A DNA stretch of 12,976 nucleotides from Treponema sp. UBA3662 (GTDB lineage: Bacteria; Spirochaetota; Spirochaetia; Treponematales; Treponemataceae), in NCBI GenBank assembly GCA_002373205.1, contig DFJV01000102.1, positions 1 to 12,976 on the forward strand, given 5' to 3'. The position numbers were made by a program, and so were the translations under genes. Positions 6,331 to 12,765 of the stretch are shown here, one piece after another (position 1 is the stretch's first letter; every line of letters begins with the position of its first letter). The notes beneath the pieces were generated by a model, which worked only from the letters and a program-made list of their open reading frames with translations, was not told the origin of the DNA and made no database searches.

Positions 6331-6758
6331 ATTTCTTCCCTGTTCCAGTTGCTTAGAGTAATTTCCCTTTTTTCATCTTCAAGGGGGGTAATTTCCATAA
6401 AGATAGTCTTTTTGGGCAGCTGGTTCCTTATTTTTTCGCTCCACTCGATTATGCAGACACCCTTTCCATAGAGCATTTCGTCTGCGCCAAGGGTTTCAAA
6501 GTCTTCCTCTCCGTCCAGGCGGTATACGTCAAAGTGGTAGAGTGGCATTTTTTCGCCTTCGTATTCGCTAATAAGGCAAAAAGTGGGGCTTGTGATGTTG
6601 TCTTTTATTCCTAAGGCCTGGGCAATTCCCTTGGTAATTGTTGTTTTTCCTGCTGCAAGGGTGCCTGTCATTGCAATTACATCGCCAGGCTTAAGAAGGC
6701 TTCCTATCTTTTTCCCAAGCTCAATGGTTTCTTCTGCGGAATTTGTTATGAATTTCAT
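6327..6758 (-). CDS. tsaE: tRNA t6A biosynthesis ATPase TsaE
   Basis: The 143-residue product is the small P-loop ATPase of the t6A pathway. A Walker A motif, GTLAAGKT, fits G-x4-GK-T, with an alanine where most TsaE have glycine in the G-A-G-K triplet. 'SPTFCLISEY', 'YHFDVYRL' and 'GVCIIEWSEKI' are the other family blocks. The open frame extends 18 codons further upstream, but that part overlaps the preceding gene and reads as unrelated sequence. The ATG at 6758 gives the standard N-terminus 'MKFITNSAEETIELGKKIGS', with GGAAA just upstream. It starts 13 bases after the 89-aa gene and overlaps tsaB by four bases. Confidence 0.93.
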   Translation of the reverse strand: MKFITNSAEETIELGKKIGSLLKPGDVIAMTGTLAAGKTTITKGIAQALGIKDNITSPTFCLISEYEGEKMPLYHFDVYRLDGEEDFETLGADEMLYGKGVCIIEWSEKIRNQLPKKTIFMEITPLEDEKREITLSNWNREEI

Positions 6759-6771
6759 ATTGCTTTTCCAA

Positions 6772-7041
6772 TCAGGTTTGCGGGAGTACGCCGGACTTGT
6801 CCATTTCCACAATAAAGTTGCGCAGGCTGGTTACTATTGGCGTAACAGGGTAGTTGAGTGTATTTGGCAAGCTTCCAATCTGAATCGTCTTTTTTCCGAA
6901 CGGACTGGTTTCTATTGTAAACGAAAGGGGTACAGAAACCTGCTCGGAGAGAATTTCCAGTATGGCAGTTCCCTTGTATCTGTTTATATAGTAAATAAAA
7001 CCTTCTTCCTTAGAAAGCGAATTGATTTCAAGAACCTTCAT
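6772..7041 (-). CDS. Conserved-looking 89-residue protein of unknown function
   Basis: I do not recognise this protein. Its 89 residues alternate hydrophobic and polar positions ('GTAILEILSEQVSVPLSFTIE', then 'KKTIQIGSLP'), suggesting a compact beta-rich or alpha/beta cytoplasmic protein. There is no signal peptide, membrane helix or obvious catalytic motif. It lies between the PilZ gene and tsaE, on the same strand and closely spaced on both sides, which argues for a real gene. The initiation region is odd. The only strong Shine-Dalgarno (AGGAGG, 7080-7085) overlaps the stop codon of the PilZ gene and sits 38 bases before ATG 7041, with a stable hairpin between. No better ATG, GTG or TTG lies in frame within that gap. 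Confidence 0.7.
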   Translation of the reverse strand: MKVLEINSLSKEEGFIYYINRYKGTAILEILSEQVSVPLSFTIETSPFGKKTIQIGSLPNTLNYPVTPIVTSLRNFIVEMDKSGVLPQT

Positions 7042-7054
7042 AATGCAGTAAAAT

Positions 7055-7075
7055 GCGGCACAAAAAATGCACCGC
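7055..7075 (-). promoter_or_regulatory. Hairpin between Shine-Dalgarno and start codon of the 89-aa gene
   Basis: In the minus-strand RNA, GCGGUGCA pairs with UGUGCCGC over eight pairs (two G-U) around a UUUUU loop. On the plus strand the two G-U positions become C-A mismatches, so the structure is complete only in the mRNA sense. It may bring the distant AGGAGG closer to ATG 7041 or modulate translational coupling. Confidence 0.5.
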
Positions 7076-7083
7076 TTGTCCTC

Positions 7084-8178
7084 CTATTTTGCCCCTTCAA
7101 TAAAACCGTGTATCAAGGCATAAATCTTATTTTTTGTAGCAATGTTCAAGTTTTCAAACTGTATGTGAAGTATGTAGTTGTTGTTCATCCGCGCCTTTTT
7201 AGTTGCAATTATGGTTCCAATCACCTTCTGGATGTTGTTGCTGTTTTCCAGGCTGAATTCAAGGTAGATGTTCTGCCCCTGCTTGATTGGCATGGTGCAT
7301 TCAATCCTACATCCGGCCGCAGAAATGTCCACGAACCTTCCGTTAAAGCGCTTATCCTGAATTTCGTAGTCAGTGTTCTTTTTGCTGCTCTTTGGCTTTG
7401 CCGCCGCAAATTTACAAGGAATGTTTATGGCCATGCGCTTTGCAACTCTGCGCAACACCTGCTTTATCTGGTTGCTGGCGGAAACAATCATTATGTTGTT
7501 CCCTTCTTTGTCCTGTGCATAGCGGATAACGCGGGTTACTATAGAATAGCAAACTTCGTTCTTTGCGTTAAAAATCAGGATGATTTTTGTAAGCGGGGCG
7601 GGGTTCTTGTTGCTGTTGATGAAGGTTACCGGAACTTCAAGCTGCATTCCCTGCTGTGTGTTCTGCGAAAGGGTAAATTTCCAGTCATTGCCGTCCGCAT
7701 CCTTGTAGGAGAATTCCTGTCCCTGCTCAAGGCTTCCGGTTGTGCTTATGACCATTGACTTGTAGCGCTCTCTTTCCAGCTTGGAGTTCAACTGGAAGAA
7801 GAGGGTCTTTTCTGCTTCGGGGCCGTCCTTTATTGACTCAAATTCCCTGTGCATAAGCTGGGTCATTTCATCCGCATCTTTTATAAGGTACTCTATGTTC
7901 TTTGCCTTGAATTTTTGGCAGATGTCCCAGAGCAAATCCCTTTCTTCTTTTGTAAGACCGGATTTTTTTGCAACGTTTATAACGTTCTGGGCTGTAGTAT
8001 CCTTGTTTTTCTGCGCTTCAATCCATTCTCTTGACGTGTGAATCTTGTGGATGTGCCTTAGAATGAAGTGGATTGCCAGCATTATCACTGCGAATATAAG
8101 GACAATAATAATAAATTTCATTATGAGAGGATTTTTTTGAGCATTTACTACCATTAACGGATCGCTACTTCCGCCCAT
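7084..8178 (-). CDS. Membrane-anchored PilZ-domain (c-di-GMP receptor) protein
   Basis: The 364-residue product has one hydrophobic segment at about residues 17-40 and then a long cytoplasmic part. Residues about 145-240 look like the YcgR-type beta domain ('QGQEFSYKDADGNDWKFTLS...LEVPVTF'). Residues about 242-360 form a PilZ domain with both halves of the c-di-GMP signature: R244-x3-R248 ('RVAKR') and D284-x-S-x-x-G289 ('DISAAG'). PilZ/YcgR proteins bind c-di-GMP and in other bacteria act on the flagellar motor or on export. Placement in the fliD run fits a motility role, though the target here is inferred. AGGAGG (8185-8190) is six bases before the start, giving a confident ATG. The upstream 198-aa gene ends 32 bases away. 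Confidence 0.9.
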   Translation of the reverse strand: MGGSSDPLMVVNAQKNPLIMKFIIIVLIFAVIMLAIHFILRHIHKIHTSREWIEAQKNKDTTAQNVINVAKKSGLTKEERDLLWDICQKFKAKNIEYLIKDADEMTQLMHREFESIKDGPEAEKTLFFQLNSKLERERYKSMVISTTGSLEQGQEFSYKDADGNDWKFTLSQNTQQGMQLEVPVTFINSNKNPAPLTKIILIFNAKNEVCYSIVTRVIRYAQDKEGNNIMIVSASNQIKQVLRRVAKRMAINIPCKFAAAKPKSSKKNTDYEIQDKRFNGRFVDISAAGCRIECTMPIKQGQNIYLEFSLENSNNIQKVIGTIIATKKARMNNNYILHIQFENLNIATKNKIYALIHGFIEGAK

Positions 8179-8210
8179 GTTGAACCTCCTGAAAAGTGGT
8201 GCTAAAGGCG

Positions 8211-8807
8211 CTATTCCTTTAAGCCGGCAACAGCTTCTGCCATCTGCTGAAGGCGTGGGCTAATTTCGTATTCCGCAATGTCGCCAACCGTAACGGTATC
8301 CTTTGAACCAAGGGCTTCTTCAAAATCCTTAAGGAAGGGCATAAAGTCTTCCAAAAACTGGCCAATGTCCTTTCCTCCGGCTTCCAGACTATTGTAGAAT
8401 TCCGGGAAGAGTGAACTTAGGCGGGCAATGTGCAAAAAGTTTGAAATTTCATCGGCAAGAGCGGTAATGATTTTTCCAACCTGGGCATCCTTTCCGCTTT
8501 GCAGCAGGGTGCTTACATTTCCAAGCTCCGCCTGAATTTCCTCCAGCTTTTTACCCGATTCCTTAAAATTCCTTACAAGAGCAGTCTTTGAAACAACCGT
8601 CAAGTCTATGCTCGTGTCGTCAAGAATTGGTTCGCCTAAAATTTTTTCAAATTCGTCGGCAGCAACTTCCTTTCCGTTAAGAATTATGTTTGTGGTCGTA
8701 GCCTCGTTCTTTGAAGCTTCCGCCTCAAAAGACTTAAGAATTTCACCTACGGTTTTTTCGCCTTCTAATGTAATATCGACATTTTCACCGTTTACTTTTA
8801 GCTGCAT
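8211..8807 (-). CDS. 198-residue protein of unknown function downstream of fliD
   Basis: I cannot assign a family. Residues 1-73 ('MQLKVNGENVDITLEGEKTVGEILKSF...') read like a ubiquitin-like beta-grasp domain: a beta hairpin, a long helix, then strands ending 'SIDLTVVSK'. Residues about 76-168 are predicted helical and acidic, with a phenylalanine/leucine-rich patch ('FLHIARLSSLFPEFY', 'FLEDFMPFLKDFEEAL'). No signal peptide or membrane segment is present. It begins 17 bases after fliD with a GAGGGGA ribosome site (8818-8824), so it is cotranslated with the filament cap. In many bacteria the slot after fliD is held by FliS or FliT chaperones. This could be a functional analogue, but that is inference. 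I recall a gene of unknown function in the same place in T. pallidum. Confidence 0.85.
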   Translation of the reverse strand: MQLKVNGENVDITLEGEKTVGEILKSFEAEASKNEATTTNIILNGKEVAADEFEKILGEPILDDTSIDLTVVSKTALVRNFKESGKKLEEIQAELGNVSTLLQSGKDAQVGKIITALADEISNFLHIARLSSLFPEFYNSLEAGGKDIGQFLEDFMPFLKDFEEALGSKDTVTVGDIAEYEISPRLQQMAEAVAGLKE

Positions 8808-8824
8808 AGTATTGGATTCCCCTC

Positions 8825-11008
8825 TTATTTTTTATTGTTGCTGTTTTGCGTTGAGAAATTTTTTATTGTATTCTGCTGGCTTTCCAGACTGTTAAGGGTT
8901 CCTTCCATGTTAGCGTATTTCTGTTTTAGTTCGGCTTCCTTTGCATCAAGTTTTGTTTCTAAATTAGTGATTTTCTTGTTGGAATTCTTGATTTTTGCGT
9001 CCAAAGCAGAAGTTTTTGTGGAAATAATGCCGCCTGACTGAACCCAGGAGGTGAGCTGCTTGTCCAAGAGGTAGCCGATTCCGTTGTCTATGATAAGGTC
9101 TCCGTCGGAGTCATAGCCAAAGAGGTCTTTTATCTCGTCTAGGTGGTTTTCCAGGTGTTCATCCAGCTTCTTTTCATCTACTTCCAGGTAGCCGCGCATC
9201 TGTGACGGATTGTAGCCCGAAGAACGTCCGCTTGCGTTTGTGGAAATGCCAATCTGGTTCAGCATGGTGATTATATCCTGTGTCTGAGCCTCGTTGTTGT
9301 AGTTGTAGTTTGCGGAAACAATCCTCTGCATTGTGGATTTTCCGGTTGTGAGCGAGAAATCTGCCGAGAACATGCCCAGCTTTTCCATTTCCTTTTCCTG
9401 CTCTTCCTTTGTAAGGTAGTCAAGCTCTGCAACGATTTCCGGCTTGTTTGACGAAAGTATGTTTATTTCCGCAATCACCTGGTTGTATTTGCCAACAAAG
9501 GTAATAAGGGCATTCTTTGCGCTTTCCTTGTCCGGTTCAATTTTTATGGTTGCCGTCTTGTCTGTCTTGTCGTGGAGGTGCAGCGTTACGTTTGGAACAA
9601 CATCGTCTATGTCGTTTGTAGAGCGGGTGAGGGTTATTCCTTCGTATTTAATCTGTGCGTCATTTGCAACTGAAACCGGATGGTTGGGTGTAAAGCCAAG
9701 GTCTTTTGATGAATCCCATGTTGTTGGAAGCGAAAGTGAAAGTTCCTTGCCGGTGTTGCTGTTGCGGAGTACAATGCTCTTTGCGTCCGGAAAGTCTGCA
9801 AGGCGTATGGAAACCTTCATCTGGTTGGTTTCCGGGTCTATCTTTATTGAATCTTCCGGCAGCTGAATTTCTGAGCCGTCAGCATTCTTGATGAATACAA
9901 AATTTGAATCTTCAACCGGATTTAGCGGGCCTGTAATTCCTCCCTGTGCTTCTGGCAGGGTAGTGTCGCTCTGGTCGTTTTCTACGGTTATTCCCTTAAA
10001 GGTGATGAATCCCGGGTCTGGCAAAACAGGATGCTGAATGCGGTTGTTTATGGCAACCGTAATGTCTTCCGTCTGCTTTACATCGATTGTAAAGTCTATT
10101 ACCTGCTTTCCTTCCGCCTTTAGTGCTTCTGGAATTGGAATTTCAACACCACCGCGGGCCGGAATGAATATGCCGTTCTTTGTAAGGGCCACGTGGTCTT
10201 TGCTAAGGGGAGGAAGTCCTTCCTGTTCAAGTGGCGAAAGGGCTGCTTCTTCCTCTGCGTTCTGCACGTCTTCGCCCTCAGCCAGAGGTGCCTGGGGATT
10301 TTCTTCTTCAGGGGCCTGTGGATTTTGGGCAAAGGTTGCAGGGCAGGTGAATGTATCTTGAGAAAGTGCCATGGCGGTTGGCTCCACTTTGACAGGTGAA
10401 ACCATGTCTATGCTGGTTGCCAGCTCCAAAGCCTGGTCTTTCAGTATGAGTTTATTTTTTATTCCGGGTTTAAGGCTTTCAAAAACAAGCGCCTTTTTGT
10501 CGGACGAAATTCCGATTAGGCTTGCTTTTATGAGGTTGTTGCCGTGTTTGTTAAGCGAAGTAACAAAATCGTTAAGTTTACCGCCTTTCCAGTTAAACTC
10601 AACGCTTCTGTCGCCAACTACAAAAGTATATTTTCCAGGGGCAATCTTAAAACCTTTGTCTATGTTGCCGCTTAAAAAACGGTCTGCTGCTGCGGGACGC
10701 AATACGTCTAGCTTGAAAGTCCCGTATTCCGCATTCCTGTCTGCGTCAACAGTAACGGCATTTTCATCAGAAGATGTTGCCTGCTTATTGTTGAACGGGT
10801 TTTCAAAAGAGTAGAGAGTTTTTACGCTTTCCCTAAGGGTTGTCATCTTGGAATTCATATCACGCCAGGCTGCTTGCTGGCTTTGATAAGTTTCCAACTG
10901 TGCCTGCTCGCGCTTGAGCGGCACGCGTTCAACTTCCATTAGAGATTCAACGAGATCGTTGGTTTTGTATTTATCAGTTACTCCTGGTATGCTTATTCCG
11001 TCTGCCAT
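8825..11008 (-). CDS. fliD: Flagellar filament cap protein FliD (HAP2)
   Basis: The 727-residue product is the capping protein under which flagellin subunits fold at the filament tip. The N-terminal domain (about 5-68, 'ISIPGVTDKYKTNDLVESLMEVERVPLKREQ') and the C-terminal region (about 555-715, including 'GYLEVDEKKLDEHLENHLDEIKDLFGYDSDGD' and a terminal coiled coil 665-715) are the paired FliD ends. The protein is much longer than the roughly 470-residue enteric FliD because of a large middle. That includes a low-complexity Pro/Glu/Ala linker (about 227-268) with NPQAP twice. The only Shine-Dalgarno-like bases before ATG 11008 are GGGA very close to the start and AGGAAT further away, so initiation may be weak or coupled to flaG. 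Confidence 0.95.
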   Translation of the reverse strand: MADGISIPGVTDKYKTNDLVESLMEVERVPLKREQAQLETYQSQQAAWRDMNSKMTTLRESVKTLYSFENPFNNKQATSSDENAVTVDADRNAEYGTFKLDVLRPAAADRFLSGNIDKGFKIAPGKYTFVVGDRSVEFNWKGGKLNDFVTSLNKHGNNLIKASLIGISSDKKALVFESLKPGIKNKLILKDQALELATSIDMVSPVKVEPTAMALSQDTFTCPATFAQNPQAPEEENPQAPLAEGEDVQNAEEEAALSPLEQEGLPPLSKDHVALTKNGIFIPARGGVEIPIPEALKAEGKQVIDFTIDVKQTEDITVAINNRIQHPVLPDPGFITFKGITVENDQSDTTLPEAQGGITGPLNPVEDSNFVFIKNADGSEIQLPEDSIKIDPETNQMKVSIRLADFPDAKSIVLRNSNTGKELSLSLPTTWDSSKDLGFTPNHPVSVANDAQIKYEGITLTRSTNDIDDVVPNVTLHLHDKTDKTATIKIEPDKESAKNALITFVGKYNQVIAEINILSSNKPEIVAELDYLTKEEQEKEMEKLGMFSADFSLTTGKSTMQRIVSANYNYNNEAQTQDIITMLNQIGISTNASGRSSGYNPSQMRGYLEVDEKKLDEHLENHLDEIKDLFGYDSDGDLIIDNGIGYLLDKQLTSWVQSGGIISTKTSALDAKIKNSNKKITNLETKLDAKEAELKQKYANMEGTLNSLESQQNTIKNFSTQNSNNKK

Positions 11009-11031
11009 TATCCCGTTATTATTCCTATCTG

Positions 11032-11064
11032 TAAGTTACGCTGTTTTTTAGGCAGCGCAACTTA
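11032..11064 (-). promoter_or_regulatory. Long hairpin between flaG and fliD
   Basis: Arms 11032-11043 and 11053-11064 pair over about 12 positions (AAGUUGCGCUG with CAGCGUAACUU in minus-strand RNA, one G-U). The loop is nine bases. It begins directly after the flaG stop codon (11065-11067). No T-run follows on the minus strand, so it is more likely an mRNA processing or stability element than a terminator. On the plus strand the G-U position is an A-C mismatch. Confidence 0.6.
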
Positions 11065-11448
11065 TTATATCATTTCATCGAAGAGTACGCCAATGGCCTG
11101 CTTCATCTGAACCTGAATTCTCTGCAGGTCCTCTGAAGGGATCTCTCTGATGATTTTGTTCGTCGAGGGATCGACTACTTCGACAATAACTTTATTCAGC
11201 TTTTCGTTTACGCTGAACTGAAGTTTGTGACCTAAAACCAAGTCAGACAATTTCTGAATGTTCTGGCAGGTTTCTTTTGCTTCGGCCAGATTATCGGCTA
11301 ATGTCCTTGATACTTCCGCAGCGGTCTGGGGCAGCTTCATCGGAGCAACTGCTTCGCGTGCCTTCGGAATGGCGAATGCCGTCATACCGCCTTTGAAAGA
11401 ATGGCCGTCCATTGCCAATGTCTGTCCAATCGTACTTATTGTATTCAT
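11065..11448 (-). CDS. flaG: FlaG family flagellar protein
   Basis: The 127-residue product carries the FlaG signature at its C-terminus: 'LQFSVNEKLNKVIVEVVDP' and 'TNKIIREIPSEDLQRI' (about 76-111). It is preceded by a polar, probably flexible N-terminal half of about 50 residues. FlaG proteins are small filament-associated proteins encoded next to flagellin and fliD in many bacteria; in some species their loss changes filament length. The exact biochemical role is not settled. AGGAGG lies eight bases before ATG 11448. The gene lies 126 bases downstream of flaB, with a GC-rich hairpin in the gap, and 56 bases upstream of fliD. Confidence 0.9.
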   Translation of the reverse strand: MNTISTIGQTLAMDGHSFKGGMTAFAIPKAREAVAPMKLPQTAAEVSRTLADNLAEAKETCQNIQKLSDLVLGHKLQFSVNEKLNKVIVEVVDPSTNKIIREIPSEDLQRIQVQMKQAIGVLFDEMI

Positions 11449-11470
11449 GGATATTTCCTCCTGAAATAAA

Positions 11471-11505
11471 AGAAGAGAGGGGAAGGGGGCGCACCCCTCC
11501 TCACT
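11471..11505 (-). terminator. Terminator- or attenuator-like hairpin between flaB and flaG
   Basis: In minus-strand RNA, GGGG-UGCG-CCCC (within 11485-11498) forms a tight GC stem that can be extended imperfectly by flanking GGA and UUCC bases. The pyrimidine-rich CUCUUCUUUUAUUU follows. This could end most flaB transcripts, leaving lower-level readthrough to flaG and fliD, which would suit the large excess of flagellin needed over cap protein. Confidence 0.5.
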
Positions 11506-11574
11506 CTTACGTATTGTTTGCTAAAAAAGATGACATCCAGATATCTCTTAAAACAAACGGATACGGTTTATAGT

Positions 11575-12429
11575 CTACTGCAACAATGCCAAGACGTTCT
11601 GTGACTGGCTGTTTGCCTGAGCGAGCATTGCTGTGCTTGCCTGGGTCAAGATAGAATCCCTTGTATATTCTACCATCTGTGAAGCCATGTCTGTGTCGCG
11701 GATTACAGATTCAGAAGCCTGAGTGTTTTCCGCTGCTACAGCGATACCTCTTGATGCAATTTCAAAGCGGTTCTGGTATGCGCCAAGATCTGCTCTCTGG
11801 CGGTTAACTGCCTTAAGTGCATGGTCAATAGTACCGATAGCCTGGTTTGCTGCATCCGGAGTTGAAATGCTGATCTGTTCATCTGTACCTGTTGAGCCGC
11901 GGAGGCCGAGTGCCTGTGCAGTCATTGTACCGATGAAAGACTGAATGCGCTGGTCCATGTTTGCACCAACGTGGAACCACATTTCCTGTCCAGAAACACT
12001 GTCACGAGCGAATCTGCCTGTAAGCATATTCATTTCGTTGAACTGTGCCTGTGAAGCAATGCGGTCTACTTCAGCTACAAGCTGGCTAACTTCAACCTGA
12101 ATCTGCATGCGGTCTTCATCGGTGTAGATACCGTTGCTGGCCTGTACAGAAAGTTCGCGGATTCTCTGAAGGATATCTGTTGTTTCAGCAAGGTAGCCTT
12201 CTGTTGTCTGGATAAAGGAAATACCGTTGTTGATATTCCTGTTAGCCTGATTGAGACCGCGGATCTGGCTGCGCATCTTTTCAGATACTGCGAGTCCGGA
12301 TGCATCGTCGCCAGCTCTGTTTATTTTTTCTCCAGAGCTGAGTTTTTCAATGTTGCCGAGAAGAGAAGCGTTGTTTACGCCCAGTTCGCGGTTAGCAAAC
12401 ATTGAACTCATGTTGTGATTAATAACCAT
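11575..12429 (-). CDS. flaB: Periplasmic flagellar filament core protein FlaB (flagellin)
   Basis: The 284-residue product is a complete spirochaete FlaB. These core flagellins are exported through the type III apparatus into the periplasm without a signal peptide. N-terminal D0/D1 helices begin 'MVINHNMSSMFANRELG' and include 'IEKLSSGEKINRAGDDASGLAVSEKM' and 'LQRIRELSVQASNG' (88-100). 'MWFHVGANMDQR' (150-161) and 'FIGTMTAQALG' are spirochaete FlaB hallmarks. The C-terminus ('ENTQASESVIRDTDMASQMV...ANSQSQNVLALLQ') completes D1/D0. There is no large variable D2/D3 domain, as expected for FlaB. GGAGGG (12438-12443) lies eight bases before the start. It lies downstream of another flaB; which of the FlaB1/2/3 types each is cannot be settled by eye. 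Confidence 0.96.
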   Translation of the reverse strand: MVINHNMSSMFANRELGVNNASLLGNIEKLSSGEKINRAGDDASGLAVSEKMRSQIRGLNQANRNINNGISFIQTTEGYLAETTDILQRIRELSVQASNGIYTDEDRMQIQVEVSQLVAEVDRIASQAQFNEMNMLTGRFARDSVSGQEMWFHVGANMDQRIQSFIGTMTAQALGLRGSTGTDEQISISTPDAANQAIGTIDHALKAVNRQRADLGAYQNRFEIASRGIAVAAENTQASESVIRDTDMASQMVEYTRDSILTQASTAMLAQANSQSQNVLALLQ

Positions 12430-12437
12430 AGTTCATG

Positions 12438-12443
12438 CCCTCC
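12438..12443 (-). promoter_or_regulatory. flaB Shine-Dalgarno with embedded GGA (candidate CsrA site)
   Basis: The mRNA reads AUGGAGGGC eight bases before the flaB start codon. The GGA overlaps the ribosome binding site, the arrangement through which CsrA represses flagellin translation in other bacteria. Binding here is inferred, supported by csrA and fliW in the same window. Confidence 0.45.
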
Positions 12444-12455
12444 ATGATTCTATTA

Positions 12456-12476
12456 CATAAGGCTTCTTGCCTTACG
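12456..12476 (-). promoter_or_regulatory. Hairpin in the flaB leader just upstream of the Shine-Dalgarno
   Basis: CGUAAGGC and GCCUUAUG pair over eight positions (one G-U) around an AAGAA loop in minus-strand RNA. It ends 12 bases before the GGAGGG. On the plus strand the wobble pair becomes an A-C mismatch, so the stem is complete only in mRNA. Confidence 0.55.
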
Positions 12477-12495
12477 CCTGTGATTTGTGCTAGCG

Positions 12496-12522
12496 GGCTC
12501 CGGTTTTTGCGCCCCCGGTGCC
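12496..12522 (-). promoter_or_regulatory. GC-rich hairpin in the flaB leader
   Basis: GGC-A-CCGG (12515-12522) faces CCGG-A-GCC (12496-12503) in minus-strand RNA, seven GC pairs with one A-A mismatch and an 11-base loop. The 3' arm contains a GGA. It is the most stable-looking element of the leader. Confidence 0.5.
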
Positions 12523-12615
12523 GGTTTAGACTAATACAGCAGGAACAGTTGCTTTCTTCTAAAAGCACTTGCCCATGCCGTCACAAACCCATGAAGAGCT
12601 ATTTTCAAAGATCTA

Positions 12616-12637
12616 TGTTCCCTCTAAACAAGGAACA
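12616..12637 (-). promoter_or_regulatory. Hairpin at the 5' end of the flaB leader
   Basis: UGUUCC pairs with GGAACA (plus-strand positions 12632-12637 and 12616-12621) around a 10-base loop. It would lie within the first bases of the transcript predicted from the promoter at 12646-12674. Confidence 0.4.
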
Positions 12638-12645
12638 AAATTGAC

Positions 12646-12674
12646 TATATAAACGGAAGTTAAAGGATTTTCAA
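12646..12674 (-). promoter_or_regulatory. Sigma-70-type promoter for flaB
   Basis: On the minus strand TTGAAA (12674-12669) and TATATA (12651-12646) are separated by exactly 17 bases. Each hexamer matches its sigma-70 consensus at four or five of six positions. Transcription would start near 12639 and give a flaB leader of about 210 nt. I saw no sigma-28 site as good as that at 1012-1038 in this intergenic region. Confidence 0.55.
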
Positions 12675-12703
12675 ATGAAGATTCAGTAATCATTCCGCAC
12701 AGT

Positions 12704-12751
12704 CAGCAGGTTAGGGAAAAGATTTTACTCTTTTCCCTATATGGCCTACTG
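12704..12751 (-). terminator. Two-part hairpin downstream of the upstream flaB
   Basis: AGGGAAAAGA (12738-12729) pairs perfectly with TCTTTTCCCT (12722-12713) on the minus strand over 10 bp with a 6-base loop. An outer stem, CAGTAGG with CCTGCTG, adds seven pairs including one G-U. It begins 15 bases past the stop of the upstream flaB. No T-run follows, so it may protect the mRNA 3' end as much as terminate. Confidence 0.6.
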
Positions 12752-12765
12752 ATTATTATACTACA

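Noticed and set aside
6759..6812. Upstream ATG 6812 as the tsaE start
   Set aside because: It would overlap the end of the 89-aa gene and add 18 residues unlike any TsaE. ATG 6758 gives the family N-terminus.
6583..7758. A 391-codon plus-strand open frame opposite tsaE, the 89-aa gene and the PilZ gene
   Set aside because: It lies antisense to three genes, two of them with clear family motifs. It has no recognisable domain and its product reads like antisense translation, with irregular Cys/Phe/Val-rich composition.
10371..10814. A 147-codon plus-strand open frame opposite fliD
   Set aside because: It is a shadow of fliD with no family resemblance. The same holds for the frames at 9444-9866 and 10038-10361.
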